This document shows, piece by piece, positions 7,656-13,987 of a stretch of DNA of 42,256 nt; within the stretch, counting starts at the first letter, position 1; each line of letters opens with the position of its first letter. Source of the stretch: a virus. Location of the stretch: the IMG/VR virus record IMGVR_UViG_3300029286_000097, positions 1 to 42,256 of that record; one strand, written 5' to 3'. The notes beneath the pieces were generated by a model. That model worked only from the letters and a program-made list of their open reading frames with translations. It was not told the origin of the DNA and did no database searches. The translations under genes and the position numbers were made by a program.

Positions 7656-7859
7656 TTAATGTTTTTGTTCAATATGCTTATGTCTTGATATTTCTGTAAA
7701 ATAATAATTTGTTTCGTGCTTATAATCTAAAAATTCTTTTACAGCTAAGCATAAAAATCTTTTTCTTTTAAACGTAACAAAATTTCTTAATTCAGCTACT
7801 GCCAGAAAATATAAGGTAAATGGAATTCTAAATAATATTTTTAATTTCATATCTTCCAT
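7656..7859 (-). CDS. Small basic protein of unknown function
   Basis: 67 residues as given; a second ATG three codons in (MKLKILFRIPFTLYFLAVAE) is an equally good start. A hydrophobic N-terminal segment (IPFTLYFLAVAEL) is followed by a basic, aromatic-rich remainder (FKRKRFL). It could be membrane-associated. No family was recognised. It lies between a structured RNA candidate and the hexamer repeat array. Confidence 0.5.
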   Translation of the reverse strand: MEDMKLKILFRIPFTLYFLAVAELRNFVTFKRKRFLCLAVKEFLDYKHETNYYFTEISRHKHIEQKH

Positions 7860-7891
7860 ACAATTTTTTATATATTACCTCTCACTTAGTA

Positions 7892-8071
7892 TTACCAAGA
7901 CCAAGACCTAGACCCAGACCCAGACCTAGACCTAGACCAAGACCCAGACCTAGACCTAGACCAAGACCAAGACCAAGACCTAGACCTAGACCTAGACCAA
8001 GACCCAGACCTAGACCCAGACCTAGACCAAGACCCAGACCTAGACAAATAATTTGATAAATAAATAAACAT
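7892..8071 (-). CDS. Possible Ser/Arg/Trp/Gly repeat protein encoded by the hexamer array
   Basis: 59 codons starting MFIYLSNYLS, then alternating Ser with Arg, Gly or Trp, ending SWSW and TAA. The start is chosen because its ATG follows the upstream gene's TAA by one base (TAATATG), the junction used repeatedly here. A competing frame (7882-8106) would encode Gly-Leu repeats, with all unit-to-unit changes falling at the third base of the Leu codons. Either frame may be accidental, since any hexamer array leaves open frames. It is low-complexity and of unknown function. Confidence 0.35.
   Translation of the reverse strand: MFIYLSNYLSRSGSWSRSGSRSGSWSRSRSRSWSWSWSRSRSGSWSRSRSGSGSRSWSW
7898..8045. 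repeat. 24-copy hexamer tandem array AGACC(T/A/C)
   Basis: 24 contiguous 6-bp units plus a partial AGAC. Five positions are invariant in all units; the sixth is T in 11 units, A in 7, C in 6, and never G. The order of variants shows no clear longer period. The flanks are ordinary AT-rich sequence. It could be a coding repeat on the minus strand, a protein-binding array, or a slippage-prone variable locus. Confidence 0.95.
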
Positions 8072-8072
8072 A

Positions 8073-8411
8073 TTACTTCTGTTCTTTTGGTAATAAGTGT
8101 TTCCAAGGAAAAATATCAACAATAGAGTTAGAATTTACAAAAGCATCACCAACAGGTTCAACTTCACTTAATGAACCATTTTTAATAGCATTCATAAATC
8201 TTCCGCTATCTGCTACCCAAGAAGCATCTTCTAATTTCCATATACTACCAATAATCTTTGTTAATTTACCAACTAGATGATAAGTGACTGTTCTGATAAA
8301 AAGATTTTTACCTATTAAGTCATCTAATTTACCAATATCAAGTTTTTCTTCACTTAATAATTGGTCTTTAATTTTAGCGTAAGTTTCATCGCTAATTTGT
8401 AATGTTTTCAT
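8073..8411 (-). CDS. Unknown phage protein
   Basis: 112 residues, MKTLQISDETYAKIKDQLLS at the start, then a globular middle with FIRTVTYHLVGK and ASWVADSGRFMNAIKNG. The length and even composition suggest a compact single domain. No catalytic signature was seen and there is no transmembrane segment. The stop TAA is joined to a downstream ATG as TAATATG. Confidence 0.75.
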   Translation of the reverse strand: MKTLQISDETYAKIKDQLLSEEKLDIGKLDDLIGKNLFIRTVTYHLVGKLTKIIGSIWKLEDASWVADSGRFMNAIKNGSLSEVEPVGDAFVNSNSIVDIFPWKHLLPKEQK

Positions 8412-8434
8412 ATTTTTTATATATTACCCCTCAC

Positions 8435-8614
8435 TTAGTTGTGAGATTGGTTAGTTAAACTTTTATATTCTATCATTCCTTCAAGTCTTCCGATAGCGAA
8501 GGCTCTGTGTTCTGTTGACTTCCAGTCTTTACATTCAATCTGAAATAAATTAGATATTACCATTCTTAATAAGCTTAATTCTCTCTCGTTTTGAGTTGCT
8601 TCTTTCTCTCTCAT
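8435..8614 (-). CDS. Small helical protein
   Basis: 59 residues, MREKEATQNERELSLLRMVI at the start, charged and predicted helical, with a central Trp (CKDWKSTEHRAFAIGRLEGM). It ends in TAA, 24 nt before the next gene. The start context AATAATATG matches the phage norm. No family was recognised. Confidence 0.6.
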   Translation of the reverse strand: MREKEATQNERELSLLRMVISNLFQIECKDWKSTEHRAFAIGRLEGMIEYKSLTNQSHN

Positions 8615-8636
8615 ATTATTTAATGTTAGTTAGTGA

Positions 8637-8756
8637 TTAGCAAGTAGTTAATGGCATCGGATTAGTATAAGGCCAAGTTCCATTAGGCATTAGTATGGGT
8701 TGGGGTTGATAGTTTGGAATTTGATAAGGATAAACATTAACTATCGGTCTTATCAC
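8637..8756 (-). CDS. Proline-rich micro-protein
   Basis: 39 residues from a GTG start: Pro/Tyr/Asn-rich, with YPYQIPNYQPQP and MPNGTWPYTNPMPL. AAGGGA lies about 9 nt upstream. An in-frame TAA sits immediately before the GTG, which fixes the possible start. The amino-acid pattern looks coding rather than random, but such a short ORF is uncertain. Confidence 0.4.
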   Translation of the reverse strand: MIRPIVNVYPYQIPNYQPQPILMPNGTWPYTNPMPLTTC

Positions 8757-8796
8757 TTACCATATCCCTTAAATAAAAACAATTTACCAATACTAT

Positions 8797-9291
8797 TTAA
8801 TTATACATTCTAGTTATTTTAACATCTCCTGTATATCCTCTTTTATAATAAAGACAACCGCAAGGGAAACCAAATGGAAAACCTATCTTGCCACCGCTAC
8901 CGAGCATTAATATCTCTTTAAGTCCTCCATATTTTTCTATCTCTTTATCTATCTTTTGGCTTTTAAATGCTTTAGCTAACGGAACAAGAAACACTACATT
9001 ATCTGCTACCTCGAATGCCTTTAAAAGAAACTTATCATAAATAGAGTAGGGGGGATTTGTTATTATCCAGTCTACTTTTTTATCATAATCAAAGAAATCT
9101 CTACATTCATCTATTTCACACCAGTCCTTTTTACTTTTAATATTATTATAGAAACTTCCATTACCACGACATGGTTCTAATATAAGTTCAGATGGATTAA
9201 AATGTTTAATAATTTTAATAGCAATATTTTCCCTAGTCATTATCTTATCTGTCTGATTTTGCTTTCCTGTTTTATTTGGTCTAACAAACAT
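8797..9291 (-). CDS. DNA adenine-N6 methyltransferase-like protein
   Basis: 164 residues. ILEPCRGNGSFY (about 37-48) occupies the AdoMet-binding motif I position and NPPY (79-82) is the catalytic motif IV of N6-adenine/N4-cytosine methyltransferases. The target-recognition domain is minimal, so this is a small phage methylase. The start MFVRPNKTGKQNQTDK is kept because a following MT near residue 18 would remove a conserved-looking segment. It probably protects phage DNA from host restriction or marks it for other purposes. It lies directly below structured RNA candidate C. Confidence 0.85.
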   Translation of the reverse strand: MFVRPNKTGKQNQTDKIMTRENIAIKIIKHFNPSELILEPCRGNGSFYNNIKSKKDWCEIDECRDFFDYDKKVDWIITNPPYSIYDKFLLKAFEVADNVVFLVPLAKAFKSQKIDKEIEKYGGLKEILMLGSGGKIGFPFGFPCGCLYYKRGYTGDVKITRMYN

Positions 9292-9323
9292 ACATTTATA
9301 TTATTTAATTTACCAATAGTGAA

Positions 9324-9501
9324 AGAAAGATGAGGCTGGGATTATCGTTCCCAGCAAGCTTCACCTCGCACCGCAACCGCCATCAAGTTTGTCTGCCCTA
9401 TAGGTTTAGGTGTTTTTATTAACTGCTTCGGAATCAAACCGTATCACAGTTAGACAACTCTTTTGATTGGTCGTGCTGAACAAACAGCCACTCATCTTTC
9501 T
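9324..9501 (-). ncRNA. Structured intergenic RNA candidate C
   Basis: A perfect 11-bp outer stem, AGAAAGATGAG (9324-9334) with CTCATCTTTCT (9491-9501), encloses the hairpin GCTGGGA-loop-TCCCAGC (9335-9355), GTTTGT/ACAAAC, TGTCT/AGACA, TAACTG/CAGTTA and CGG/CCG. No ORF fits. Candidate A at 6974 has the same closing stem core GATGAG/CTCATC followed by a GCT-starting hairpin and almost the same length (about 180 nt). The strand is inferred from the flanking leftward genes. Confidence 0.55.
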
Positions 9502-9531
9502 CTCGCTACTAGCCACCAATTAAGATTGATG

Positions 9532-9828
9532 TTAGTATTGATTTTTAGATTCGTTATTCTTAACTTCCAAAAGTGTGCGTATTGCTGAAAGTTTATGTTC
9601 AAGACTTCTTTGCTTCATTTTAATTTCCATAAGCTCCAAACCTTCATTAGTGAGCTCCCACTTCCTTTCTAAAGCCGCGTCAGATTTAACCTCGTCTCTA
9701 AAACTTTGATAATATAAAGCTCTTAATCTCATAAGTTCAACCGCTCTCTCACCTAAACGACCATAGTTATCGGCTATTACTATTCTTGATTGAGCGAGTT
9801 GACCCGGACTTTGATTCTTTAGTTCCAT
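9532..9828 (-). CDS. Unknown helical (coiled-coil) protein
   Basis: 98 residues: a short polar start (MELKNQSPGQLAQSRIVIAD), then long charged helices with heptad-like spacing (RALYYQSFRDEVKSDAALER and onward). It overlaps the 3' end of the HNH gene upstream by 62 nt in another frame, consistent with packed early phage genes. Proteins of this type occur near phage recombination genes, but no specific family was recognised. Confidence 0.7.
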   Translation of the reverse strand: MELKNQSPGQLAQSRIVIADNYGRLGERAVELMRLRALYYQSFRDEVKSDAALERKWELTNEGLELMEIKMKQRSLEHKLSAIRTLLEVKNNESKNQY

Positions 9829-10192
9829 AACTTTTTAATACTTTTTCTAAACTCTTATCCATTAAATCTAAATTCTCTTTAAAATCTTTGTGGTTTATTT
9901 TGAATTTGATTTGATTAATAAGATTGTACCATTTATTGCCACGCATATCTTTTCCTGTTTTCACTGCCCATTGAGGATCTTCTTCAAATTTTTTATGGCA
10001 GACATAGCATACAACGAATATATTTTCCATAACCCATCTTAAAGAAGTATGAGTGCGACCAATGAAGTGGTGCCAATGAATCTGATAACCTTGTTCTTTC
10101 GACCGCCCACAAATCTCACATCGCCAACCTTTATCGTCTTTACAAGCTACCTCACACTTCTTGTCAAGCTTATGCCACTCAGACTTTGTCAT
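9767..10192 (-). CDS. HNH/NinG-type zinc-binding nuclease-like protein
   Basis: 141 residues. CEIC (25-28), HWHH (39-42) and CYVCH (62-66) form a two-cysteine-pair zinc site around a His-His core, as in HNH nucleases and lambda NinG-like recombination proteins. The C-terminal half is basic and helical, probably contacting DNA. The stop TAA lies inside the next gene. The start follows the previous stop as TAATATG. A role in recombination or DNA processing is inferred. Confidence 0.75.
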   Translation of the reverse strand: MTKSEWHKLDKKCEVACKDDKGWRCEICGRSKEQGYQIHWHHFIGRTHTSLRWVMENIFVVCYVCHKKFEEDPQWAVKTGKDMRGNKWYNLINQIKFKINHKDFKENLDLMDKSLEKVLKSYGTKESKSGSTRSIKNSNSR

Positions 10193-10193
10193 A

Positions 10194-10601
10194 TTAAAGT
10201 TTTCTCATTGCCATTTTAGTAAACTCTTCAGCTTGATGTTCTATGTCTTCAATATTCATCATAAGCTCTCCTTTTAAGAAAGGAGTAAAAGCTTCTTGTA
10301 AAAAACCGAATTTACATTTGCCGAATACATCGTCTTCTTGTTTAACTGTAGCAATTTGAGCGCCGAGCTTGTTATTAGCAGTAGCCGCTCCTCCTTGTTT
10401 AATCGTAAAGTTTAAATACTGACCATTAGGCATAATATCAATATCAATGTCTTGTCCTTTAATCCAGTTAACTGCGTCTCCGGTTCTCGGACCGTTGACC
10501 CAGCGTTCCTCACCTTTATAGTCTAATAAGATTCCTAACTGAGGTACACCCTGGAAAGGTTTTCCTTTAGTATTAATTCCTTTGATTTTGTAAATTGACA
10601 T
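10194..10601 (-). CDS. Unknown protein, possibly OB-fold nucleic-acid binding
   Basis: 135 residues. The N-terminal half is beta-rich (MSIYKIKGINTKGKPFQGVP and GQYLNFTIKQGG); a helical C-terminal tail ends in HQAEEFTKMAMRKL. A short beta-barrel-like body followed by an acidic or helical tail, next to an HNH recombination-like gene, could fit a single-strand-binding or accessory protein. This is a weak structural guess; the family is not recognised. Confidence 0.65.
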   Translation of the reverse strand: MSIYKIKGINTKGKPFQGVPQLGILLDYKGEERWVNGPRTGDAVNWIKGQDIDIDIMPNGQYLNFTIKQGGAATANNKLGAQIATVKQEDDVFGKCKFGFLQEAFTPFLKGELMMNIEDIEHQAEEFTKMAMRKL

Positions 10602-10615
10602 ACGTTTTTATTTAA

Positions 10616-11122
10616 TTATTTATTTAAAACTATTTTGTTACACATCCAATGATGTTGTTTGCCTAGATTTATTGCTTCTATTGTCTTGCGAGTTGAGCAG
10701 TCTATATCTAGGGAGCATTCTTCAGTTATTTCTAGAGGCGGTAGCTTACTATTCCATTGAAATAATCCTCTGTCTACTGAGCCGTTTCTATTAGGCTTAC
10801 TCACCGCCTTAGGATTCATACTTGATTCGCATTTAGCAAGCTTAACAAGATAGTCCGGCCATTCAAAATTAAGTTCATCAGCAATAGCTCTAATTTGAAA
10901 CTCTACATCAGGATTATTAGTTATAAGCTTAACCTCTTTAACTATCACGCTAGATGTAGCCTGTAAGGCCACAGGAGCCTGAATTTGAGCCTTTTCTATT
11001 CTTTCCGATACTTTATACGTTTCCACTACTTTTTTTAAGGTAAGAGCTTGTGTGGCTCCGAATAGAATTGTTAAGATTAGGACATAAAAGAACGGATTAC
11101 ACTTAAGTTTTTTTGTTTTCAT
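10616..11122 (-). CDS. Membrane-anchored lytic transglycosylase-like protein
   Basis: 168 residues. A cytoplasmic basic start (MKTKKLKCNP) is followed by one transmembrane or signal segment (about 11-27), a linker, and a transglycosylase-like domain. The domain has LAKCESSMNP (catalytic Glu near 99) and DRGLFQWN (117-124), matching the E-S and G-L-F-Q motifs of soluble lytic transglycosylases and lysozymes. It is in the early leftward operon, not with the late lysis genes. That could mean a role in modifying the wall early, in exclusion, or in entry of a second genome. Confidence 0.75.
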   Translation of the reverse strand: MKTKKLKCNPFFYVLILTILFGATQALTLKKVVETYKVSERIEKAQIQAPVALQATSSVIVKEVKLITNNPDVEFQIRAIADELNFEWPDYLVKLAKCESSMNPKAVSKPNRNGSVDRGLFQWNSKLPPLEITEECSLDIDCSTRKTIEAINLGKQHHWMCNKIVLNK

Positions 11123-11130
11123 AAATTTGA

Positions 11131-11160
11131 CTTTAAGATTAATAAATTAATCTCTTAAGT
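11131..11160. repeat. Inverted repeat upstream of the transglycosylase gene
   Basis: GATTAAT-AA-ATTAATC forms a perfect 7-bp dyad within a longer imperfect palindrome that starts ACTT and ends AAGT, about 10 nt before the ATG at 11122. It could be an operator or a hairpin affecting translation. Confidence 0.5.
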
Positions 11161-11200
11161 CTAGCAAAGATGCTTCAAATCTTTTTAATATTTACTTCTT

Positions 11201-11262
11201 GTGGTAGTAATCCCCAACTAATAGGAAATCTAATCAGTAAACCTATTAATTATTACTACCAC
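11201..11262 (-). ncRNA. Structured hairpin element D
   Basis: A perfect 11-bp stem GTGGTAGTAAT (11201-11211) with ATTACTACCAC (11252-11262) encloses a second perfect 7-bp stem TAATAGG/CCTATTA (11219-11248). The region between 11123 and 11279 has no ORF. It lies in the 5' region of the transglycosylase gene, so it may be a cis-acting leader. Confidence 0.5.
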
Positions 11263-11279
11263 CTGAGCTAAATACTATT

Positions 11280-11429
11280 TTAATTTTTAATTTCCTCTAA
11301 GTGTTCTGAAAATGTTGCGTTATCTTCTTCCTCTTCTACTGCTTCACAATGATCGTGACAATCTGGACACATTTTATAGTCTTGCCACATAGAGTTCATA
11401 CTTGCGCCACAACAGTTTGATACTTTCAT
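11280..11429 (-). CDS. Small zinc-ribbon-like acidic protein
   Basis: 49 residues: CCG near residue 6, then CPDCHDHC (about 21-28), then an acidic tail EAVEEEED. Several Cys and His residues suggest a bound metal ion. The start follows the previous stop as TAATATG. Function is unknown. Confidence 0.6.
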   Translation of the reverse strand: MKVSNCCGASMNSMWQDYKMCPDCHDHCEAVEEEEDNATFSEHLEEIKN

Positions 11430-11430
11430 A

Positions 11431-11652
11431 TTATTTATTTCTTAAACCATTTTTACTTAGTGTTTGTTTTATGGTAATCCATTTCTTAACTGATAAAAGA
11501 TGAAGTATAAATCGATATTGAGCGCTGCTTAAACTTCTAAGCACATCGTCTAGGTTGCTCATATCGAAGTTAATCATATGCTCTGCGTATACCTTGTCAG
11601 CAAAAATACTTCTTAGAGTTCCTATTTCATTTAGTGATATTGGTTCTCTCAT
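11431..11652 (-). CDS. Unknown small protein
   Basis: 73 residues, MREPISLNEIGTLRSIFADK at the start, mostly helical, with a basic C-terminus (SKNGLRNK). Its ATG overlaps the TGA of the preceding gene (ATGA), indicating translational coupling. No motif was recognised. Confidence 0.65.
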   Translation of the reverse strand: MREPISLNEIGTLRSIFADKVYAEHMINFDMSNLDDVLRSLSSAQYRFILHLLSVKKWITIKQTLSKNGLRNK

Positions 11653-11819
11653 ATCATTACTGTTAAATCTGAAACTTTATAAGCCTTTCTCATTGACTCT
11701 GCTAAGTAAGAGGTCTGAGCTAGGTCTGCGTCAAATAAAGATTGACCAACCATTTCGCATAAGATTTCTTTTTCTAGTTTTTCTTTATTAAGTTGTGCAA
11801 TCATTAATTCGTTATACAT
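11649..11819 (-). CDS. Small helical protein, first gene behind a promoter
   Basis: 56 residues, MYNELMIAQLNKEKLEKEIL at the start, amphipathic helix. It ends in TGA inside an ATGA overlap with the next gene. It is the first ORF after the promoter at 11926-11954 and its structured leader. Function unknown. Confidence 0.6.
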   Translation of the reverse strand: MYNELMIAQLNKEKLEKEILCEMVGQSLFDADLAQTSYLAESMRKAYKVSDLTVMI

Positions 11820-11845
11820 ATTAGTATTTAATTATATTTAGAGAA

Positions 11846-11912
11846 ATGAGAGCGAAGTAAAGAGTTTCTTATTTTGATTTCTCGCTATGTAGCTTTCTAC
11901 TACCGCTCTCAT
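11846..11912 (-). promoter_or_regulatory. Structured 5' leader of the 11819 operon
   Basis: A perfect 9-bp stem ATGAGAGCG/CGCTCTCAT (11846-11854 with 11904-11912) encloses GTAG-CTTT-CTAC. On the minus strand it begins about 7 nt after the expected transcription start of the promoter at 11926-11954. It could be a put-like antitermination RNA, an attenuator or a stability hairpin. Confidence 0.5.
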
Positions 11913-11925
11913 AACTTACATTAGT

Positions 11926-11954
11926 AGTATAACAAACAGGTTCGTAGTTGTCAA
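11926..11954 (-). promoter_or_regulatory. Sigma70-type promoter, leftward
   Basis: On the minus strand, TTGACA (11954-11949), a 17-bp spacer and TATACT (11931-11926): a near-consensus promoter pointing at the small genes from 11819 down. The expected start is near 11919. Confidence 0.75.
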
Positions 11955-11958
11955 TAGT

Positions 11959-12408
11959 CTAAACTGTTAATAACTTTATTAGCTCTTTTTTTGCTATTAT
12001 TTGCGTTAATTTATCATTGTATCGTGCAGAAAATGCTGGATGAACATTAACGTAGTTATTATTAAATAATAAAAAATTTAATATTTTATTTTCTTTATTA
12101 ATAACTATCCCAACGACATAATCAATATTTTTTCTGTCGTTCTTTAACCAACCAAATGTAACTTTGTTATCCCATTTATGTAGAGTAGATGTTTTTATTT
12201 CAATGTTTAGTTTATTAATAACTAAATCAAATGGATGAGTATGTAATATTCTTAAACAGGAATAGGCACCTTGCTTATTTCTGCCATTTATTTTAATTAT
12301 TTTTACTTTTTTATGATCTCTTAAGTCTGTAAACTTAATATTATTTTTTTTAAGAAAATTAATAAATAGTGTTTCTCCTACGCTGCCAACAGTTTGTTCT
12401 TTTATCAT
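11959..12408 (-). CDS. PD-(D/E)XK-fold nuclease-like protein
   Basis: 149 residues. Glu12 (GSVGETLF), Asp61 (HPFDLVIN) and the pair Glu70/Lys72 (IEIKTST) are spaced as in the catalytic core of PD-(D/E)XK nucleases such as restriction enzymes, resolvases and RecB-like domains. It ends in TAG, rare here, just upstream of a leftward promoter. Three genes up lies an MT-A70 methyltransferase, so a restriction-modification pair is possible. A Holliday-junction or DNA-repair nuclease is an alternative. Confidence 0.7.
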   Translation of the reverse strand: MIKEQTVGSVGETLFINFLKKNNIKFTDLRDHKKVKIIKINGRNKQGAYSCLRILHTHPFDLVINKLNIEIKTSTLHKWDNKVTFGWLKNDRKNIDYVVGIVINKENKILNFLLFNNNYVNVHPAFSARYNDKLTQIIAKKELIKLLTV

Positions 12409-12411
12409 ATT

Positions 12412-12684
12412 TTATGCTTGATTATTTAATGCCGTTATTTCTAGGCACTTAACACAAGCATAATTAGCAATAGCGCAACAATCGTGAAACCACAGGTCTT
12501 TTTTCTTTAATCCTTTTGGCGGATTGTCACAAATAAATTGTTCTTTTTTCTTTTCGATTGGTAATCATTCAAAATAAGTAAATACTAAGTGCGCCTTTCC
12601 TCCGCAATTACATTTAATTGTTTTTGGAAAGTTTTCTTGCCAAGTTGCGTCAGGAGCAAACCTTCCCTTTACGATGTAAGTCAT
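12412..12684 (-). CDS. Zinc-finger-like protein with an in-frame TGA
   Basis: Read through one TGA (codon 40, 12567-12565), the frame gives 90 codons from ATG to TAA. The first part holds CNCGGK (25-30). After the TGA come FICDNPPKG, HDCCAIANYACVKC and a short tail. Cysteines on both sides of the TGA look like one metal-binding fold, and there is no start codon that would restart the second part. The TAA lies 3 nt before the ATG of the nuclease gene, a normal junction. The TGA could be a mutated TGG, recoding, or a sequencing error. If TGA is a true stop, this is a broken gene. Confidence 0.55.
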
Positions 12685-12694
12685 AGTTTTATTT

Positions 12695-13252
12695 TTAGTT
12701 AATTAAATTAATATCACTTTCTACTTCATTACCCCATACATCCCAACCTTCTGTTTTTTGTCTAGCAAATAGTTCTACTCTTGGAAGATAGCCCATTAAT
12801 TCAACTATCTTATCCCTAACTATGTCTGGCTTCTTGCTATGGCCCTCTATTGGTGTCTGAACTAATTGAAATATCGAATTAGAAATTCTTGATGGCTTTC
12901 CTTTAACTGCTAATAAGCAACACTCCGTATTTCCTCTGGTCAATCTTCCTAAGCCAAAAAAAGGTTTTCCATTTTTCTTATTCAATTTAACCCACTGAAA
13001 GGCAATAGTCTTATATTTAAAACCCCAGGCATCAATTACCGATAAAGCTTCTTTTAGCATTGGATAAGTTGCCCACATAAATAAAACGCAATTATCGTCA
13101 GCTATTCCTTGCCCCCCACCTATAGGTAAATTACAAATATCTTTAATGTTCATTGTTTGATAGTGATCTGAAGCATTACCATTACATTTCTTGTCGTTAT
13201 ACGACCAGGCTGGGTCTGCGTAAATTATTTGATACTTTTTGTTTGTATTCAT
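12695..13252 (-). CDS. MT-A70 family adenine methyltransferase
   Basis: 185 residues. DPAW at residues 13-16 (IIYADPAWSY) matches the DPPW catalytic motif of MT-A70 enzymes, and CVLFMWAT and the C-terminal VELFARQKTEGWDVWGNE are typical of the family. It transfers a methyl group from AdoMet to adenine N6 in DNA. It is preceded by a gene (13260-13574) that may be its partner. Together with the methylase at 8797, the phage has two distinct adenine methylases. Confidence 0.9.
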   Translation of the reverse strand: MNTNKKYQIIYADPAWSYNDKKCNGNASDHYQTMNIKDICNLPIGGGQGIADDNCVLFMWATYPMLKEALSVIDAWGFKYKTIAFQWVKLNKKNGKPFFGLGRLTRGNTECCLLAVKGKPSRISNSIFQLVQTPIEGHSKKPDIVRDKIVELMGYLPRVELFARQKTEGWDVWGNEVESDINLIN

Positions 13253-13259
13253 ATTATTT

Positions 13260-13574
13260 TTATCCCCTGCTTGGATTAGATGGACTCATATCAGTGTGCC
13301 ACCAAAATTCATTAATCTTTCTTTGTTTTAAAACTTCTTCGCTTGTTGGTAAAAATATATGTTTAGCATTTTCGTTTGCTCTATAACGCTGGCAATCTGA
13401 AAATCTTGGCAGATCAAATAGTTCTTTCATTTTGATAGCTTTGTCTCCATCTTTACTCTCAACTATCTTAGAATTATAAAACTCCCATATTAAAAGTTGC
13501 CATAATTTTATATCGCTGTTGCGGCTATCTGGATGCTTTTCAAGTATAAATTTTACTTTTTCTTTTAAAGACAT
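13260..13574 (-). CDS. Unknown protein upstream of the methyltransferase
   Basis: 104 residues, MSLKEKVKFILEKHPDSRNS at the start, with LWQLLIWEFYNSK and a basic, polar C-terminus. The middle segment (LFDLPRFSDCQRYRANENAK) looks like a small DNA-contacting fold, but no family was recognised. It is directly followed by the MT-A70 gene (7-nt gap). Confidence 0.65.
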   Translation of the reverse strand: MSLKEKVKFILEKHPDSRNSDIKLWQLLIWEFYNSKIVESKDGDKAIKMKELFDLPRFSDCQRYRANENAKHIFLPTSEEVLKQRKINEFWWHTDMSPSNPSRG

Positions 13575-13589
13575 ATAGTTAAGATTTTA

Positions 13590-13691
13590 TTAATCATCTT
13601 TAGATGGATGACTAATAAAAGTAATTAAAATTGCCACTCCTAATAGCCAAAAAATTATCATTCTTAATGGCTCACTAATTGGTTCATTCAT
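13590..13691 (-). CDS. Single-pass membrane micro-protein
   Basis: 33 residues. MNEPISEPLR is followed by one hydrophobic segment (about 11-26, MIIFWLLGVAILITFI) and SHPSKDD. The start follows the previous stop by one base (TAATATG). Small, but it fills the gap cleanly between two genes. Confidence 0.5.
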   Translation of the reverse strand: MNEPISEPLRMIIFWLLGVAILITFISHPSKDD

Positions 13692-13692
13692 A

Positions 13693-13821
13693 TTATTTGC
13701 ATTTATAACATTTAAAACCCATTCCGGTCACCCAGACAAAAGAACCGACTCTTATTCTTTTGCCGCAGCCGGAACAAAACATAGGTCTAGCTGATTTAAA
13801 GATAAATGGTCTTTTTTTCAT
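13693..13821 (-). CDS. Small zinc-ribbon protein
   Basis: 42 residues with CSGC (16-19) and CYKC (38-41), the two knuckles of a zinc ribbon, in a basic, aromatic protein. Likely nucleic-acid or protein binding. The TAA is joined to the next ATG as TAATATG. Confidence 0.6.
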   Translation of the reverse strand: MKKRPFIFKSARPMFCSGCGKRIRVGSFVWVTGMGFKCYKCK

Positions 13822-13823
13822 TT

Positions 13824-13976
13824 TTAATATTTAATAAATAAGTTATTTTGTTGGTTTTCTTTATTGAACTTAGTTTCGTCGTAATCTAAATAAGTGATAT
13901 TTTCATTAATAGAGAATATCTTGCCAGATTTCTTATGTATTAAACGAAACTTGTTTTGAGGACTATAGATTACCAT
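13824..13976 (-). CDS. Unknown small protein
   Basis: 50 residues, MVIYSPQNKFRLIHKKSGKI at the start, with charged, beta-rich then Asn/Lys-rich sequence. It occupies the whole gap between its neighbours and has coding-like composition. No motif was recognised. Confidence 0.55.
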   Translation of the reverse strand: MVIYSPQNKFRLIHKKSGKIFSINENITYLDYDETKFNKENQQNNLFIKY

Positions 13977-13987
13977 ACCGTTTACTA

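Noticed and set aside
7898-8045. CRISPR array
   Set aside because: The repeat is a 6-bp tandem array without spacers. No other regularly spaced repeats or cas genes are present.
7882-8106. 74-codon minus-strand ORF encoding Gly-Leu repeats
   Set aside because: It begins inside the gene at 8073-8411 without the usual start context. The alternative frame at 7892-8071 has a standard TAATATG start. It is kept only as a competing explanation of the hexamer array.
9400-9480. tRNA gene on the minus strand within candidate C (CGG-TTTGATT-CCG T-arm-like hairpin)
   Set aside because: No matching acceptor, D and anticodon arms could be assembled around it.
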